Source: Salvia splendens
Taxonomy: Eukaryota > Streptophyta > Magnoliopsida > Lamiales > Lamiaceae
Length of the DNA stretch: 64,000 bases
Direction of reading: 5' to 3'
Assembly: GCF_004379255.2 (NCBI RefSeq)
Contig: NW_024599272.1
Coordinates: 1-64,000 of the forward strand
Made by a program: the position numbers and the translations under genes. Each line of letters begins with the position of its first letter. Positions within the stretch are counted from its first letter, which is position 1. The notes under the pieces were generated by a model, which was not told the origin of the DNA, did not search any database, and saw only the letters and a program-made list of their open reading frames with translations. Shown here piece by piece: positions 30,582 to 43,600 of this stretch.

Positions 30582-32060
30582 AGAATTCGTCCACTCCCTC
30601 TCCCTCCCCTTTGAGGGAGGTGTAATGTGATTGTTGCATCCAACACATAGTGAAGTCCGGCGGTGAGTTGCCGGAGGGGGATGCCGATGCCTTGGAACAC
30701 ATGATGCAGCCCCTCTCCTCGCCGGAGTGGAAGTTTCATTCGATTGCACGGTCTAAAACCAAAAGGGTTAGCACGCCTCACCCGGAGAAAGCTCGGCAAG
30801 CCCTCAAACGAGCCGGCCTTGAATCTGGTTCGGAGGTTAGTCGGGCTAAGAAGAAGATGGTCTTTGAAATGGTGGATAGTCTCGTTGCGGAAAGCCATGG
30901 TGAAAGGAAAGGGACGTCGGAAAACAAGCTCGCCCCTTTTGGGGATATGTTGAGCTCTCTAGCCCAAATGACCAAGGAAAGGAGCGTCCCGACGAGTGGA
31001 ATGGAAGGGCTCGATGGTGAGGAGTTGGCCGGAATGTCGCCGGCGCCGGCAGGCGGGAATCTTGGTGGATCAAGCATGGAGAAAGAGATGGTCAACCGGC
31101 TGACCATTGCAAGTACCATGCCCCCACGTGAAGGATGATGGGGTGGCATGTGAGTTGGTGGGTGCATGTGACTCACAAAAGGAGGAAAAGACAAAGGCCA
31201 CTTTTCATGGGCAAGATAATGTTGGTGCATTTGTGGAAAATGCCATTTTGAATTCAAAATCACCACCATGTACTATGCATCCTCATATCGGCAAGGATGG
31301 AGGCAAGGATGACCACGGCTCCGATGCACCACCGCCGGAATCCTCGCTGGAAAACCTGGTCCGGCCGGCGGTTGATTGGAAGAAGGCAAAACAATTATTC
31401 TCCCATGGAGGGATGGGGAATGTGGAGGGAGCTTCAACCTTGTACAATAGCCAAAAGGCCAAGCCAATCACACTTGGTGCCGACAAGGCCAAGCCCATGG
31501 GAACGGCCGGCTGTCACGAAGGTACCCCATCTCTTTCATTTACCGATTTAGAAACGAATTATCTATTGGAGAAACTAGGATTAGCCTTAGTCAGGAAGTT
31601 CTCCCACTCGCTCCCATCTACGTTTCAAATTCAAAAAAGCTTTGGGGGTATGGGGCTAGTTGGTGCTTTCACATGGAAACACTTGAATGCTAAGCACATT
31701 TTAATACAATTCCAAGAAGTGGCTGATTATACTAAGGTGCTAAATGGCCCCAATGGGAATCCGAATTGGCTTATTGATATACATCCGATGAGGGTGTTCA
31801 AGTGGGCGCCAGACTTTGAAACTTTTTTCGAGTCACCGATTGTTGCCGTATGGTGTAACATCATGGGAATCCCGGCGCATCTCTTTGAGGAATCGACCCT
31901 CATGGTGATCGGCAAGCTCCTAGGCAAGCCATTACAAGCCGATCATGCCACAATTAACCAATCCCGACTCTCCTTTGCTAGGATATGCGTTGAGATTGAC
32001 ATCTCTATGCCCCCTATGGAAGAGATTATTCTCAATATCTTAGGTAAAGAATCAAGGCAC

Positions 32061-32065
32061 AAAGT
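32061..32065. repeat. Target-site duplication of gypsy element, left copy
   Basis: AAAGT, repeated at 45347-45351. Five bases is the usual size for Ty3/gypsy integrases. Confidence 0.9.
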
Positions 32066-32833
32066 TGATGGAGCTACACCCAAGCTGATCTACAAGGACA
32101 AGAAGACGGATTCATTGATCATTCAAAGTGGACCAATTACTAGAGCTAGAGCTAAGAAGATAAAGGAGTCCATGATGCTTTTAGTTGATGAAATAAAAGC
32201 CCAATTCCAAGACCAATCTACATTGGGCCAAATGGTGAATATTATTCAAGTTAGTGGGCAGCCCAATGCATGAAGTTTTGAGTCACTATATATCACATTT
32301 TGGAGGCCCAAATTGAAGATACATGATGCATTTTCGTCCAAGTTGGAGCAACCAAAATGAAGAGTCATTTTTAAGTTACTTTTTGAGTTAAATAAGTGAC
32401 TTTAGATGTCCTAAAGTCACACCAATATAGGGGTTACTTTTCACTTATTATGAGTCATTCTAAAGGTCTTAAGTTGTACTAATGATATGAGACTTTCAAG
32501 AGTCCATTCTAGCCTATAAATAGGCTTGTAAGCATGTCATTTGAGGAGACCATTGATGAAATACGAAAATAGACTTTGTCTTGTGAGTTGAATTCTCTTT
32601 GTAGAGTTTTTCACTTGTTTGGAACTTATCAAGATACTTTGAGCAAGTTCTTGTGGCGTTCAACCATACCGAGGTTCTTGGCTGATCATATAGCCAACGG
32701 GTCGAGGTTTTCCAAGCTCTGGAAGTGGATCAAACCAGATTATCAATCAAGGGAGTCCGCTGCCAAACCTTATACGTGTGGTTCTTGGATCAATATATCC
32801 AACGGGTCCTTCGTCCTATCCCAATCCATATCA
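32066..32833 (+). repeat. 5' LTR of gypsy element
   Basis: 768 bp, TGATGG...ATATCA. Its first 200 bases encode the same peptide tail (GPITRARAKK) as the pol end in the 3' LTR. TATAAATA lies at 32515-32522. Confidence 0.95.
32515..32522 (+). promoter_or_regulatory. TATA box in 5' LTR
   Basis: TATAAATA, conserved at 37277-37284 in the 3' LTR. It would drive the genomic transcript. Confidence 0.7.
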
Positions 32834-32835
32834 TT

Positions 32836-32849
32836 TGGTATCACGAGCC
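32836..32849 (+). other. Primer binding site of gypsy element
   Basis: TGGTATCACGAGCC begins two bases after the 5' LTR. It resembles the TGGTATCAGAGC complement of plant initiator tRNA-Met. Confidence 0.75.
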
Positions 32850-33352
32850 ATCTGGTATTGATCTATTTTTAGCTTTACCTTACATTCATATCTTAGTTTC
32901 AAAAAAAAAATCGAAAAAAAAAGTGAGAAAGGCTAGCACAACTTTATCTTCATTTTATCTAGTTGTTGCAAAAAGAAAAAAAAAGGGGCCAGAAAAAAAC
33001 AAAAAAAAAGTACATATAGTAAACATCTTTACCTTCTTTTATCCATTATCTTTTTTTGCTTTACAAAAAGAACCAAACAAAAAAACCAGAAAAAAAAACC
33101 CAAATACTTTTTTCACATCATTTTCTCGACCATTTCCTTTCATCCTTCATTCAAGGGCTAAAGTTGGTTGATTGCTATTTGTTCTTGTTTGTTCTTGATT
33201 TGTTTTATACTTGTGTTTTCTTTGCAAAAGAGAAAGAGTGGTAAAAGGCTTGAGAGGTGAGGTTATTTGAGGGGAGGTAAAAGCCAACGAGTGATATACA
33301 CGAGTGTTTTGTGAGGTTTATTTTTTGTGTGATACACGAGTGAACTGTGAGG
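32850..33352 (+). other. Gypsy leader, A-rich, non-coding
   Basis: It holds several A-runs (32899-33100) and no reliable coding sequence. It leads to the gag ATG at 33353. Confidence 0.7.
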
Positions 33353-36300
33353 ATGGATTCTACTGACGATCATATTCCAGTTGATCCTACGTTGAAAGCC
33401 ATGCAACAACAATTTGCAAGGTTTGCACAGATTCTGGAAAGTGTTTCAGGGCGGTTGGAGAGGCTAGAAGTTCAGACAACAAATGAAAATAATAACGAGG
33501 AGGAAGAGAGTGGAGGAGAAGATGATGCTTCATATAGGCATCGAAATGAGAGACGTGGAAACGGTAGAAGAGGGCGTACAAATGAAGTGGATGGTGATTT
33601 GAGAAGCATCAAACTGAAGATCCCAACATTCCAAGGAATGAGTGACCCCGAAGCTTATTTGGAGTGGGAGAGAAAGGTGGATCTCATCTTATTTGGAGAT
33701 TGCCATGATTAGGGCAAATGTTGAAGAAGATAGAGAAGCAACTATGGCTCGATTCTTATGTGGGCTGAATAGGGAGATTGCAAACATTGTAGAGCTTCAA
33801 CACTATGTGGAGTTGGAGGACATGGTTCATATGGCCATGAAGGTGGAGGGACAATTGAAGAAGAAGGGAACAATCCAAAAGAATTTTTCAACAAGTTCTC
33901 ATTCTTCAAGGACAAAAGAGTGGACTTCATCCAAATCCAATTTTGGGGCAGGTTCTAAACCCCAAAATGAAGCGTCGACATCCAAGTCCAAAGAATTTGA
34001 GAAGGGTAAAGGTATTTCTACTTCTACTTCTACTCGAAATAGAGATATCAAATGTTTTCGTTGTCAAGGTGTTGGACACATTGCATCTCAATGTCCAAAC
34101 AAAAGGGTGATGATTTTGAAGCCAAATGGAGAGATAGAATCTGAAAGTGAACGTGAAGATGATGATGATGAGGAGGAGGATAAACAATTGGAGGAGATTG
34201 GACCAGAACATGGAGAACTTTTGGTCGTTCGAAGGGCTCTAAACATGCAAAACAGAAATGATGATCAACAAAGGGAGAACATCTTCCACACAAGGTGTTT
34301 GGTCCAAGGTAAACTTTGCATAATGATTATTGATGGTGGTAGTTGTGCAAATGTTGCAAGTTCTGAAATGGTGGAAAAGTTGAGCTTAACAACGGAAAAA
34401 CATCCTAATCCATACAAGCTACAATGGCTTAATGAATGTGGAGAAATTCGAGTGACTAAGCGAGTTCTAATTTCGTTTTCAATTGGTAATTATAAAGATG
34501 ATGTTCTTTGTGATGTTGTGCCAATGCATGCTAGTCACATTCTTTTGGGGAGGCCATGGCAGTTTGATCGTAGAGTGACTTATGATGGATTTCACAACCA
34601 CTACACCTTCAAGCACAACAACAAGTCTATCATGCTTGTCTCTTTGACACCTCAACAAGTTCAAGAAGATCAACAGAAATTATCTCAAGCAAGGAGAGCT
34701 CGTGAGGTTGAGAGAAAAAAAAGCGAGGGCATTGAAAAAGAGTCGAGTGAAAAGAGTCGAGAGAAAAGTAAGAATGAGGGAAAAGAAAAAAAGAATTTCT
34801 ATGTGAGAGCAAAAGAAATAAAGAGTGCAATAGTTAAAGAAAAGAGTGTTTTCATCTTAGTGTACAAAGAGTCTTTGTTTACCACTAACGAATTAACCAC
34901 TTCTTTGTCAAGTACTTTTGTGTCTCTTTTACAAGAATTCGAGGATGTCTTTCCCGAGGATGAACCAAGTGGATTACCTCCATTAAGAGGTATTGAACAT
35001 CAAATTGACTTTGTTCCCGGTGCAGTTCTACCAAACCGACCAGCCTATAGGGCCAATCCCGAAGAGACTAAGGAAATTCAAAGGCAAAGTGCAAGAGTTG
35101 TTGGAGAAAGGAAAAATCCGTGAGAGCATGAGTCCATGTGCTGTGCCGGTAATTGTTGTTTCTAAGAAAGATGGATCATGGAGGATGTGCACCGACTGTC
35201 GATCAATCAACAAAATCACTGTAAAGTATCGCTATCCGATTCCTAGGCTAGATGATATGCTTGATTCATTGCATGGATCTGTTGTGTTTAGTAAGATCGA
35301 TTTGAAAAGTGGTTATCATCAAATTCGCATTAGAGAAGGAGATGAATGGAAAACAGCCTTTAAAACAAAATTTGGTCTATATGAGTGGTTAGTCATGCCT
35401 TTTGGTTGAACTAATGCACCAAGCACTTTCATGAGATTGATGCACCATGTTTTGAGAAAATTCATTGGAAAATTTGTGGTTGTTTATTTTGATGATATTC
35501 TTGTCTATAGCAAAAATGTGGATGAACATCTTAACCATGTGCATGCTATTTTGGACACCTTAAGAAAAGAATCATTGTATGCTAATCTCAAGAAGTGTTC
35601 ATTTTGCATGGATAAAGTTGTTTTTCTTGGTTTTGTTATAAGTGCTAATGGGATTGAAATGGAAAAGGAGAAGGTGAAAGCTATTTTAGAATGGCCAATT
35701 CCTCAAAATGTAGCACAAGTTAGAAGTTTTCATGGTCTTGCAAGTTTTTATAGGAGGTTTGTCAAGGATTTTAGTACAATTGCTGCACCTTTGAATGAAA
35801 TTGTGAAAAAGGATGTTTGTTTTTATTGGGGAGAAAAACAAGAGCATGCTTTTAATCTCCTTAAAGAAAAACTTACAACTGCACCAATTCTTTCTTTGCC
35901 TAACTTTGATAACATGTTTGAGCTTGAATGTGATGCATCTGGAGTAGGCATCGGAGCTGTTTTGTTGCAGGATGGAAAGCCAATCGCTTACTTTAGCGAA
36001 AAGTTGAAAGGAGCTCAATTTGAAAGGAGCTCAAAAATGGCACATTTTATTCCAAGTCACAAAACTGATGATGCATCTCATATCGCTGATTTGTTCTTTA
36101 AAGAAATTGTCCGTTTGCATGGTGTTCCTAGATCAATTGTGAGTGATCAAGATGCTAAATTTGTGAGTCATTTTTGGCGAGTGTTGTGGAATAAGTTAGG
36201 AACTAAACTCTTGTTTTCTACTACTTGTCATCCACAAACTGATGGACAAACTGAAGTAGTTAATAGGACTTTGTCTCAATTACTACGAACTTTAGTTAAA

Positions 36301-37032
36301 AAGAACTTGAAAAGTTGGGAGGAATGCTTACCTTTAGCTGAATTTGCTTATAATCAAAGTGTTCATTCTGCTACTAACTTTTCTCCATTTGAAGTTGTGT
36401 ATGGTTTTAATCCATTGAGCCCACTAGATTTGATTCCAATACCTATTGAAGATCGTGCAAGTCTTGATGGAAAAGCTAAGGCCGAAATGGTGAAAAGATT
36501 GCATGAAAGGGTAAGACTCAACATTGAAAAGAGGACAGAACAATATGCAAAGCAAGCCAACAAGGGTCGGAAACAAGTCATCTTTGAGCCGGGAGATTGG
36601 GTTTGGTTGCATATGAGAAAGGAGAGATTTCCTTCGAAAAGAAAGTCCAAGTTGCAGCCAAGAGAAGATGGACCATTCCAAGTGATTGGAAAAGTCAATG
36701 ATAATGCTTACAAACTTGACTTACCTGGTGAGTTTAATGTAAGTGCTACTTTCAATGTTTCTGATTTATCTCCTTATGTTGGTGAATTAGATTCGAGGAC
36801 GAATCCTCTTGAAGAAGAAGGGAATGATGGAGCTACACCCAAGCTGATCTACAAGGACAAGAAGATGGATCCATTGATCATTCAAAGTGGACCAATTACA
36901 AGAGATAGAGCTAAGAAGATAAAGGAGTCCATGATGCTTTTAGTTGATGAAATAAAAGCTCAATTCCAAGACCAATCTACATTTGGCCAAATGGTGAATA
37001 TTATTCAAGTTAGTGGGCAGCCCAATGCATGA
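33353..37032 (+). pseudogene. Gypsy gag-pol, deleted and interrupted
   Basis: Gag starts at ATG 33353. Its core has KIPTFQGMSDPEAYLEWE near 33615. A deletion with frame change at 33690-33710 then joins it to AMIRANVEEDREATMARF. The CCHC knuckle CFRCQGVGHIASQC lies near 34055 and a protease IIDGGSCANVAS near 34325. RT motifs follow from 35140, with a TGA stop at 35407 in FG-stop-TNAP and YFDDILVYS near 35490. RNase H keeps only its start (ECDASGVGIGAVL, 35925). A deletion near 36020 removes the rest of RNase H, the integrase zinc finger and the first catalytic Asp region. The IN core resumes at SKMAHFIPSHK. The C-terminus runs through the LTR border to 37032. Confidence 0.92.
36808..36822 (+). 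other. Polypurine tract of gypsy element
   Basis: A purine-rich stretch (GAAGAAGAAGGGA) just before the 3' LTR. It would prime plus-strand synthesis. Confidence 0.75.
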
Positions 37033-37370
37033 AGTTTTGAGTCACTATATATCACATTTTGGAGGCCCAAATTGAAGATACATGATGCATTTTCGTCCAA
37101 GTTGGAGCAACCAAAATGAAGAGTCATTTTTAAGTTACTTTTTGAGTTAAATAAGTGACTTTAGATGTCCTAAAGTCACACCAATAGTTTAGGAGTTACT
37201 TTTCACTTATTATGAGTCATTCTAAAGGTCTTAAGTTGTACTAATGATATGAGACTTTCAAGAGTCCATTCTAGCCTATAAATAGGCTTGTAAGCATGTC
37301 ATTTGAGGAGACCATTGATGAAATACGAAAATAGACTTTGTCTTGTGAGTTGAATTCTCTTTGTAGAGTT
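36825..37370 (+). repeat. 3' LTR of gypsy element, first part
   Basis: 546 bp up to the LINE E insertion. The first 208 bases encode the end of pol (stop 37030-37032). Confidence 0.95.
37352..37370. repeat. Target-site duplication of LINE E, left copy
   Basis: GAATTCTCTTTGTAGAGTT here and at 45103-45121. The uninterrupted sequence is seen once in the 5' LTR near 32590-32610. Confidence 0.96.
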
Positions 37371-37386
37371 AGGGAAGGATTGTAAG

Positions 37387-37416
37387 TTAGAGAGAGACGC
37401 TCTCCCTTCTCTCTAG
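37387..37416 (+). promoter_or_regulatory. 5' leader stem-loop, LINE E
   Basis: TTAGAGAGA / TCTCTCTAG with a U-G outer pair, as in LINE D. Confidence 0.7.
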
Positions 37417-37622
37417 AATCCCCCACCACGTTTTGAGTTCCCACATCGCCGCCCACCCCATTCTCGCTCGGCTCACCACTGTCGACGGTCCCCCTCACGC
37501 CCCCGCTCCACCAGCCACCCACCATCCTCCCGACCTCGGATTCTCACCAACCAACCCACTCCCTTGGCTAAGGCACGAACAAAGCTCCGGAGCGGCTGGT
37601 GACTCGACTCATTCTCTCGATC

Positions 37623-40600
37623 ATGCCGGAGCGCCTGCCGGATCCCCCCCCGGAGTCAGAAGAACCGCGCACCATCTCGGACCAGCTAATGGTCCTCCGG
37701 CCGGCCGAGGACCCTCTCTCGGACCAGCCAATGAATTTCACGTCGGAGGAGTCTCCCTCCATAATTTTTCCCTGCAGGAAAGTGGCGAGGAAAACTTTGA
37801 AAATGAAGGTGAAGGCACGGAAAAGTACACCAGCCCCTCCCATCAAAGGCACTGGTCGGAAAAGGTTCGTACCCTCACCGATGCCGGAGGACAAGCAACT
37901 TAGGAAGAAGATTGATTTCGGGGCCGAAGGGAGCTCGCCGGTCGGAAGCCCAAAATGCAAAGGCCCCATCTTCCCGACGTCGATGGAGCCCTCCCCTAAT
38001 CTCAACGGTGAAGATGAAGCTAAGATTAATGAAGAACTTGCCGGCGCCAGAACTGTTGACAACGCTCCGGCCGATGACCTTGCGGCCGGCGCAAACGCGG
38101 GGACCGGTGACGGAGGAGAGCACAACCCCCCACATGATGGCTGCTCGGAGAGAGATGGCTCTAGCACGGGTCAAAAGGCCTGGGTGGACGCGCTAGTCAA
38201 CTTGCCCGAAATGGGCACAACAACAAAATCACTTTCCGAAAGTTCCTTGGCGCCTTGCCACTTCGGAACACCACGTGATGCTGGCCCCAATGCATCCGTT
38301 GAGCCCCCAAAACAACAAAAATCTAGCTCCTTTTTGCAGCAACCCAACTTTCCCGAATTGGCTTGGAGACCAAAACCTCCTTCCGAAAGTGGGCTAACTC
38401 CTTTCCGTCCCAAGAGCTCACGTGAGACGATTGTCGTGGAGGCCCCAACGCAACCAACAAAGGCCGAAATCATCCACTTAGCCGCCTTGGACTCGGCGGA
38501 GATGCTAGACACATTGGTTGCGCAACCTCTCATTACGGCCGGTCACAAACCACTGGAGTTCCCCCTAAACCCTTCGGGATGCATGCAAAGTGTCACACAC
38601 ACACCTCGGGATGGAAATGGACCCTCTCTTGAGGACTTTCCCCCTCTCGAACGAGGACGAACTAGCAAGCTCCGAGCTACGTTTGAGGCTAGTTCGGAAC
38701 ATTACAGTGCGGAGTTCGGCCAGCCGCGACCGAAGTCGAACCCTAACGTCTACCGAGAAAAGCCTTTTATCGAGACGATGAACAAGGCCACGCCTAGTGC
38801 CGAGATGGTTGCAGTGACAAGAGACACACCAACACCCAACGATACGCCTATGGACGATGCCGAACAGACCCTCACCGAGAAGGAAAAAGTCGAGAAGATC
38901 CACACCGAGAAAGAAAAAGCCGAAAAGCCGAGAATGGAAAAGCCGAGAAGGGCACACAACGGCAACGTAGGTGCCGAGAAGATCCACACCGAGAATGGAG
39001 AAGCCGAACTCAACAATCCGAAGAGAAATGGAAACACACCTAAGTCCGCGACGGATGCCGCAACACAAGGGCTGAATGTAGTTAATCAACTTGGGGGGGG
39101 TAGAAGCTACACTGGGGCCCTCGCCGTGGCCGAAATCGATGGCGGACTTGCTTAGGGGTACCCCGTCGGGCTCGGCGAGTAACACTCTACAAGGCCGGGG
39201 TGAAGGCGCCGCAAGCCACCCCGGTCGGCCGAAAACGATGGCGGACATGCTCAAAGGCTCGACTGACCCTACCGGCCCCCAAGCCTTTGAACCGGATAAG
39301 CTCCAGAACATTGGATTTGCTTCAGTGTCCGACGGCATCCCGGCCATTTACTTCTCCGGAGCGGAAACTCAAAAGCTTGCTGAGAGCATGGGACACGCCA
39401 TTGTGGGTAAGTTTTCTCACTCTATCCCTACGGGACTGCAAATCCAAAAGACCCTCGACAATATTAAACTTCGGTGTGGATTTAGTTGGAAGTACATTAA
39501 TGCTAAACATATTCTCATTCAATGCGAGGACTTGGCGGACTATGGCCGAATCCTTGGAGGCCCAAGGGGTACGCCCGTTTGGCTCATTGACCGACACCCG
39601 ATGAGGGTCTTCAAATGGTCCCCGGACTTTGATGCTTACTGCGAGTCCCCCATTGCGGCAATCTGGTGCAACCTAATTGGCCTCCCCATTCATCTTTTCG
39701 ACCAATCCGCCTTATTCGCCATCGGCAAGCTTCTCGGCAATCCAATACAAATTGATCGAGCCACGGCAAACAAGACTCGGCTTTCATTTGCCCGAATCTG
39801 CGTCGAGATAGACATCACAAAACCACCTACCGAAGAGATAATCCTCGATCTTGGTGGGCGAGAAACGGTGCAGCGAGTCCGATGGGACAAGATACCATCA
39901 TATTGCCGAGAATGCAAACATGTCGGCCATGCAAGTGAGGTGTGCTATGCGACGGGCAAGAAGGAACGGCCGCCAAAGAGAAACTACCACAACGGCCCGC
40001 CAAAACAGCCACAACCCGAGAGACAGACCGAGAAGGGGAAGCAAGATATGGGGAAGAATGCCTCCAGCTCCAACGAATGGAAACATCAGGGGAAGAAGCA
40101 AGGCAAGGCCGGTGATCGACCAAACAATAACAAAACAAATGGGGAGGACTCCGGTGATACTTCCTGGGAGGGACCGAACTCCAAGGGTGACTCTACTTTG
40201 GGGAGCGGACCGAGCTCCGGAACTCAGAATGCCGGGCTTATTGCCGGGATCGAGATTGGGAAGTCCCCACCGAACCGGGGGAATCCATTGCATCCCACCA
40301 CCGAACCACCAACACCACGTGGGAACATGGACGTGGAGTGGGGCTCCCCCATTGCGAGGAGCTTGGTCTCACCAGTTCGGCGAGGGAATCCGAGAGGAGG
40401 CGCGCGCCATGCTTTGACAAGGGGGCGTGGGTTCTTCTCGGCAAAGAACCACATGAGCACTAACCAATATTATACTCTCATGGAGAACGGAGAATTTGAT
40501 GTTGAGAATTGTGGGGATGCGGACGAAGACCTTATGGAATTGCATGTGGGGGCCGAGAAGTTAGGAGGCAACAGTTCGGCCGAGGACGCCGAGGAGGTCG

Positions 40601-40677
40601 CTCCGAACAAAGAGCAACACCGTACTGACTATCAAGGAGGGCCTTCAACCTCTTTGGGTACGCACCCTTCTTGTTAA
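37623..40677 (+). pseudogene. LINE E ORF1 with a single homopolymer frameshift
   Basis: ATG 37623 (MPERLPDPPPES), stop TAA 40675-40677. Same domain order as LINE D ORF1. The frame breaks only at 39093-39100, where eight G are present against seven in LINE D and LINE J. Upstream frame reads to 39155; downstream frame is open from 39091. DUF4283 region about 39300-39850, CCHC knuckle CRECKHVGHASEVC near 39910, STNQYYTLM near 40460. A one-base sequencing error would restore full function, so the pseudogene call is provisional. Confidence 0.88.
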
Positions 40678-40679
40678 TA

Positions 40680-43600
40680 ATGTCGTACAATCTCATGTTT
40701 TGGAACGTGAGGGGGATCGCGAATGCGCCCACTCAAAACGTTCTGAAAAGACTAATTGGTTGTCATAATGTTTTATTTCTTGCAATAATGGAACCGCTCA
40801 CACAACCGGACCCGGACCGTTTCTCTAAGGCCTTGGGGCTGTCCTTCATTGGTTCGAACATGAACGAGAAGATTTGGATGTTTGCGGAAGAGGGGTCCAC
40901 TTTTGATATTGAGGTTGACTCGGAACAAATTCTCCACGGGTACCTCAAATCCCACCGCCTTGCTAGGCCGGTGGCCATCTCAGCCGTGTACGCCAAATGT
41001 ACAAGGGCTGAAAGACATCACCTATGGGACAAGATGAGAGAGATTGCCGGGCCTCTTGAGGGAACACCTTGGATCATCGGTGGCGATTTCAACACCATGC
41101 TATCTCATCAAGACAGAGTTGGAAGTGATACCAACCGGCAAGCCGAGATGGTAGATTTTGCGGAGGCAACGGAAGATTGTAGGCTGCTTGACCCTGGTTT
41201 TGATGGAGCGGCATTCACTTGGGCCAAGAATGGCCTTTTTGAAAGGTTGGATAGAGTGCTTGTCAGCGAGGATTGGACTAAGACCTTCGAGGCTACTCGG
41301 GTTACGAACCTCCCCCGGATTGCCTCGGACCATGGACCAATTCTTGTCAGGTGCACGAAGATGAACACATCCGCTGGAGCCAAGGCTTTCAGGTTCCAGA
41401 ACATGTGGATCCGACATGAAGGATTCATGGCCGTAGTGCAAAAAGCATGGGAGGAGCCCACGGGGGCGGGTGGAATCCTAAACATTCAAATCAAGCAGGC
41501 CAGAGTTAAAAAGGCCCTTAAGGAGTGGAACAAAGAGGTTTTTGGAAACATTCATGCTAATCTAAAAGAAAAGGAGGAAGAAATTGCTTTGGCCCAATCT
41601 TGTTTCGAAGCAAGGCCGACCCCGGATCACAGGACAGCGATCAACAAACACATTGCCGAGTACATCCTTTTGCTGAAAATGGAAGAAGATTTTTGGCGAC
41701 AGAAGGCAGCTCTGAGGTGGCTTGCCGAGGGAGACAAAAATACCCGGTTCTACCAAAGCTGGGTGAAACAAAAGAGGGTTCGTCTCCGCATCCATTCAAT
41801 ACGTGTCAATGGGCAGGAGCTCACCGAGGAAGCCGAGATTAAAAAGTCCGCAGTGGAGTTCTTCCAACAACTCCTTGCCCCCAACAATCCGATACTTGAA
41901 GATCCAGACCTTGACCTAATCCAGCAGGTCCACTCAGCCGAGCAGTTCGCTGACATCGCAGATGCTCCAAGTGCGGACGAGGTCAGGAGTGCCACCTTTT
42001 GCATTTCCGGAGATAGTGCACCCGGACCCGACGGCTTCTCGGCCACCTTCTATCAAGCCTGCTGGCCTATTGTGGGGCCGGAGGTAGTGGACGCAATCAG
42101 ACAGTTCTTCAGAGGGGCCTTCCTGCCGAGGAGCATCACGGCCACAAGCATAGTCCTTATCCCAAAGAAGGCTTCGCCGGAATCATGGACCGACTACCGA
42201 CCCATCAGTCTCTGCAATGTTTTAAACAAGATCATTACCAAGGTACTCACCTCTCGACTCTCTCCTTTCCTCCCACAGGTCATCTCCCCAAACCAAAGTG
42301 GATTTGTCAAAGGTCGGCTCCTTAACGACAACGCACTTCTGGCTCAAGAGATGTTCCATGAGCTTGCTAGATGCTCCCCAGCGCCTAATGTGGCAGTAAA
42401 GATTGACATGGCTAAAGCCTATGATAGGGTCCAATGGCCATTCCTCTTCAAAGTTTTACGCCGTATGGGTTTCCCGGATTCATGGATTTCACTTATGGAG
42501 AGGTGTATTGGGTGTTGCTGGTTCTCGGTCCTTGTTAACGGGGCACCCTCGGGCTTCTTTAGATCAACTCGAGGACTTCGGCAAGGAGACCCGATCTCCC
42601 CTGCTCTGTTCGTAATCGCGGCGGACTACCTGTCCCGAGCATTAGATAAGCTCATCCTCGGCCAAAAGGACATGACGTTCAAAGCCTCCCGGAGATGCAT
42701 GGAGATCAGCCATCTAGCCTATGCGGACGACATTATCATCTTCACTCAAGCGGCGGCAAATCCTATGCGCCGGCTAAGAGCCTGTCTCGAAAAATATGAA
42801 AGAGTCTCCGGCCAACAAGTCAGCCTCGCCAAGAGTAATTTCTATATTGCCAAGGCCCATGAACATTGGGCAAACTCGATCCAGGCGGAAGGAGGCTTCT
42901 CTAGAGGGGCCTTTCCTTTTCTCTATCTCGGTGTCCCTATCTACCGTGGTGTCAAGCGCACGGACATGTTCCTCTTTCTACGGGAAAAGATTGCAAGAAG
43001 GATCTCAGGATGGGCACACCGTCACCTATCCTTTGGAGGAAGGCTTACGTTGATTAAGAGCACTCTTGAAGCGATCCCCTTGCACATCTTTCAAGCCGTC
43101 GAGCCCACGGCCGGTACCCTCAAGCAACTTGATCAACAAATGGCCCGATTCTTTTGGGGGTCTACGAATGAAAAGAAGCGGACCCATTGGATTGGATGGG
43201 AACAAATGTGCCGGCCCACTGATGAAGGAGGCCTTGGGATCCGAAAAACTATGGAGGTCCTCCACGCTTTCAATATCAAACTTTGGTGGCGATTTCGGGA
43301 GCAAAACTCCCTTTGGGCAAGATACATGATGGCAAAATATTGCTCCAACTCCACACCGCTCACCTTGAGATTGCCGAGCAGGAGTAGCCCTACGTGGAGA
43401 AGGCTCTCAAGAGCATGGCCCCTCGCGCAACCGCACATGAGATGGCTAGTGGGACAAGGGGACATCTACTTCTGGGATGACATTTGGCTTGGCAATAGCC
43501 CTCTGAGGGAACTTAGCCTTGATGATAGGGGAAGACCAACCACCCGGGTCTCGGAGTTCATTACAAATGGTGGTTGGGATGTGCCCAAGCTTCAACTCCT

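Noticed and set aside
31107..32273. Apparent fusion gene of element F protein with a GPITRARAKK tail
   Set aside because: The join is exactly at the 5' LTR border (32066). The tail is the LTR-coded end of gypsy pol read by chance in frame.
32890..33180. Lys/Phe-rich small protein in the gypsy leader
   Set aside because: It is an artefact of A- and T-runs in untranslated leader sequence, and gag starts later at 33353.
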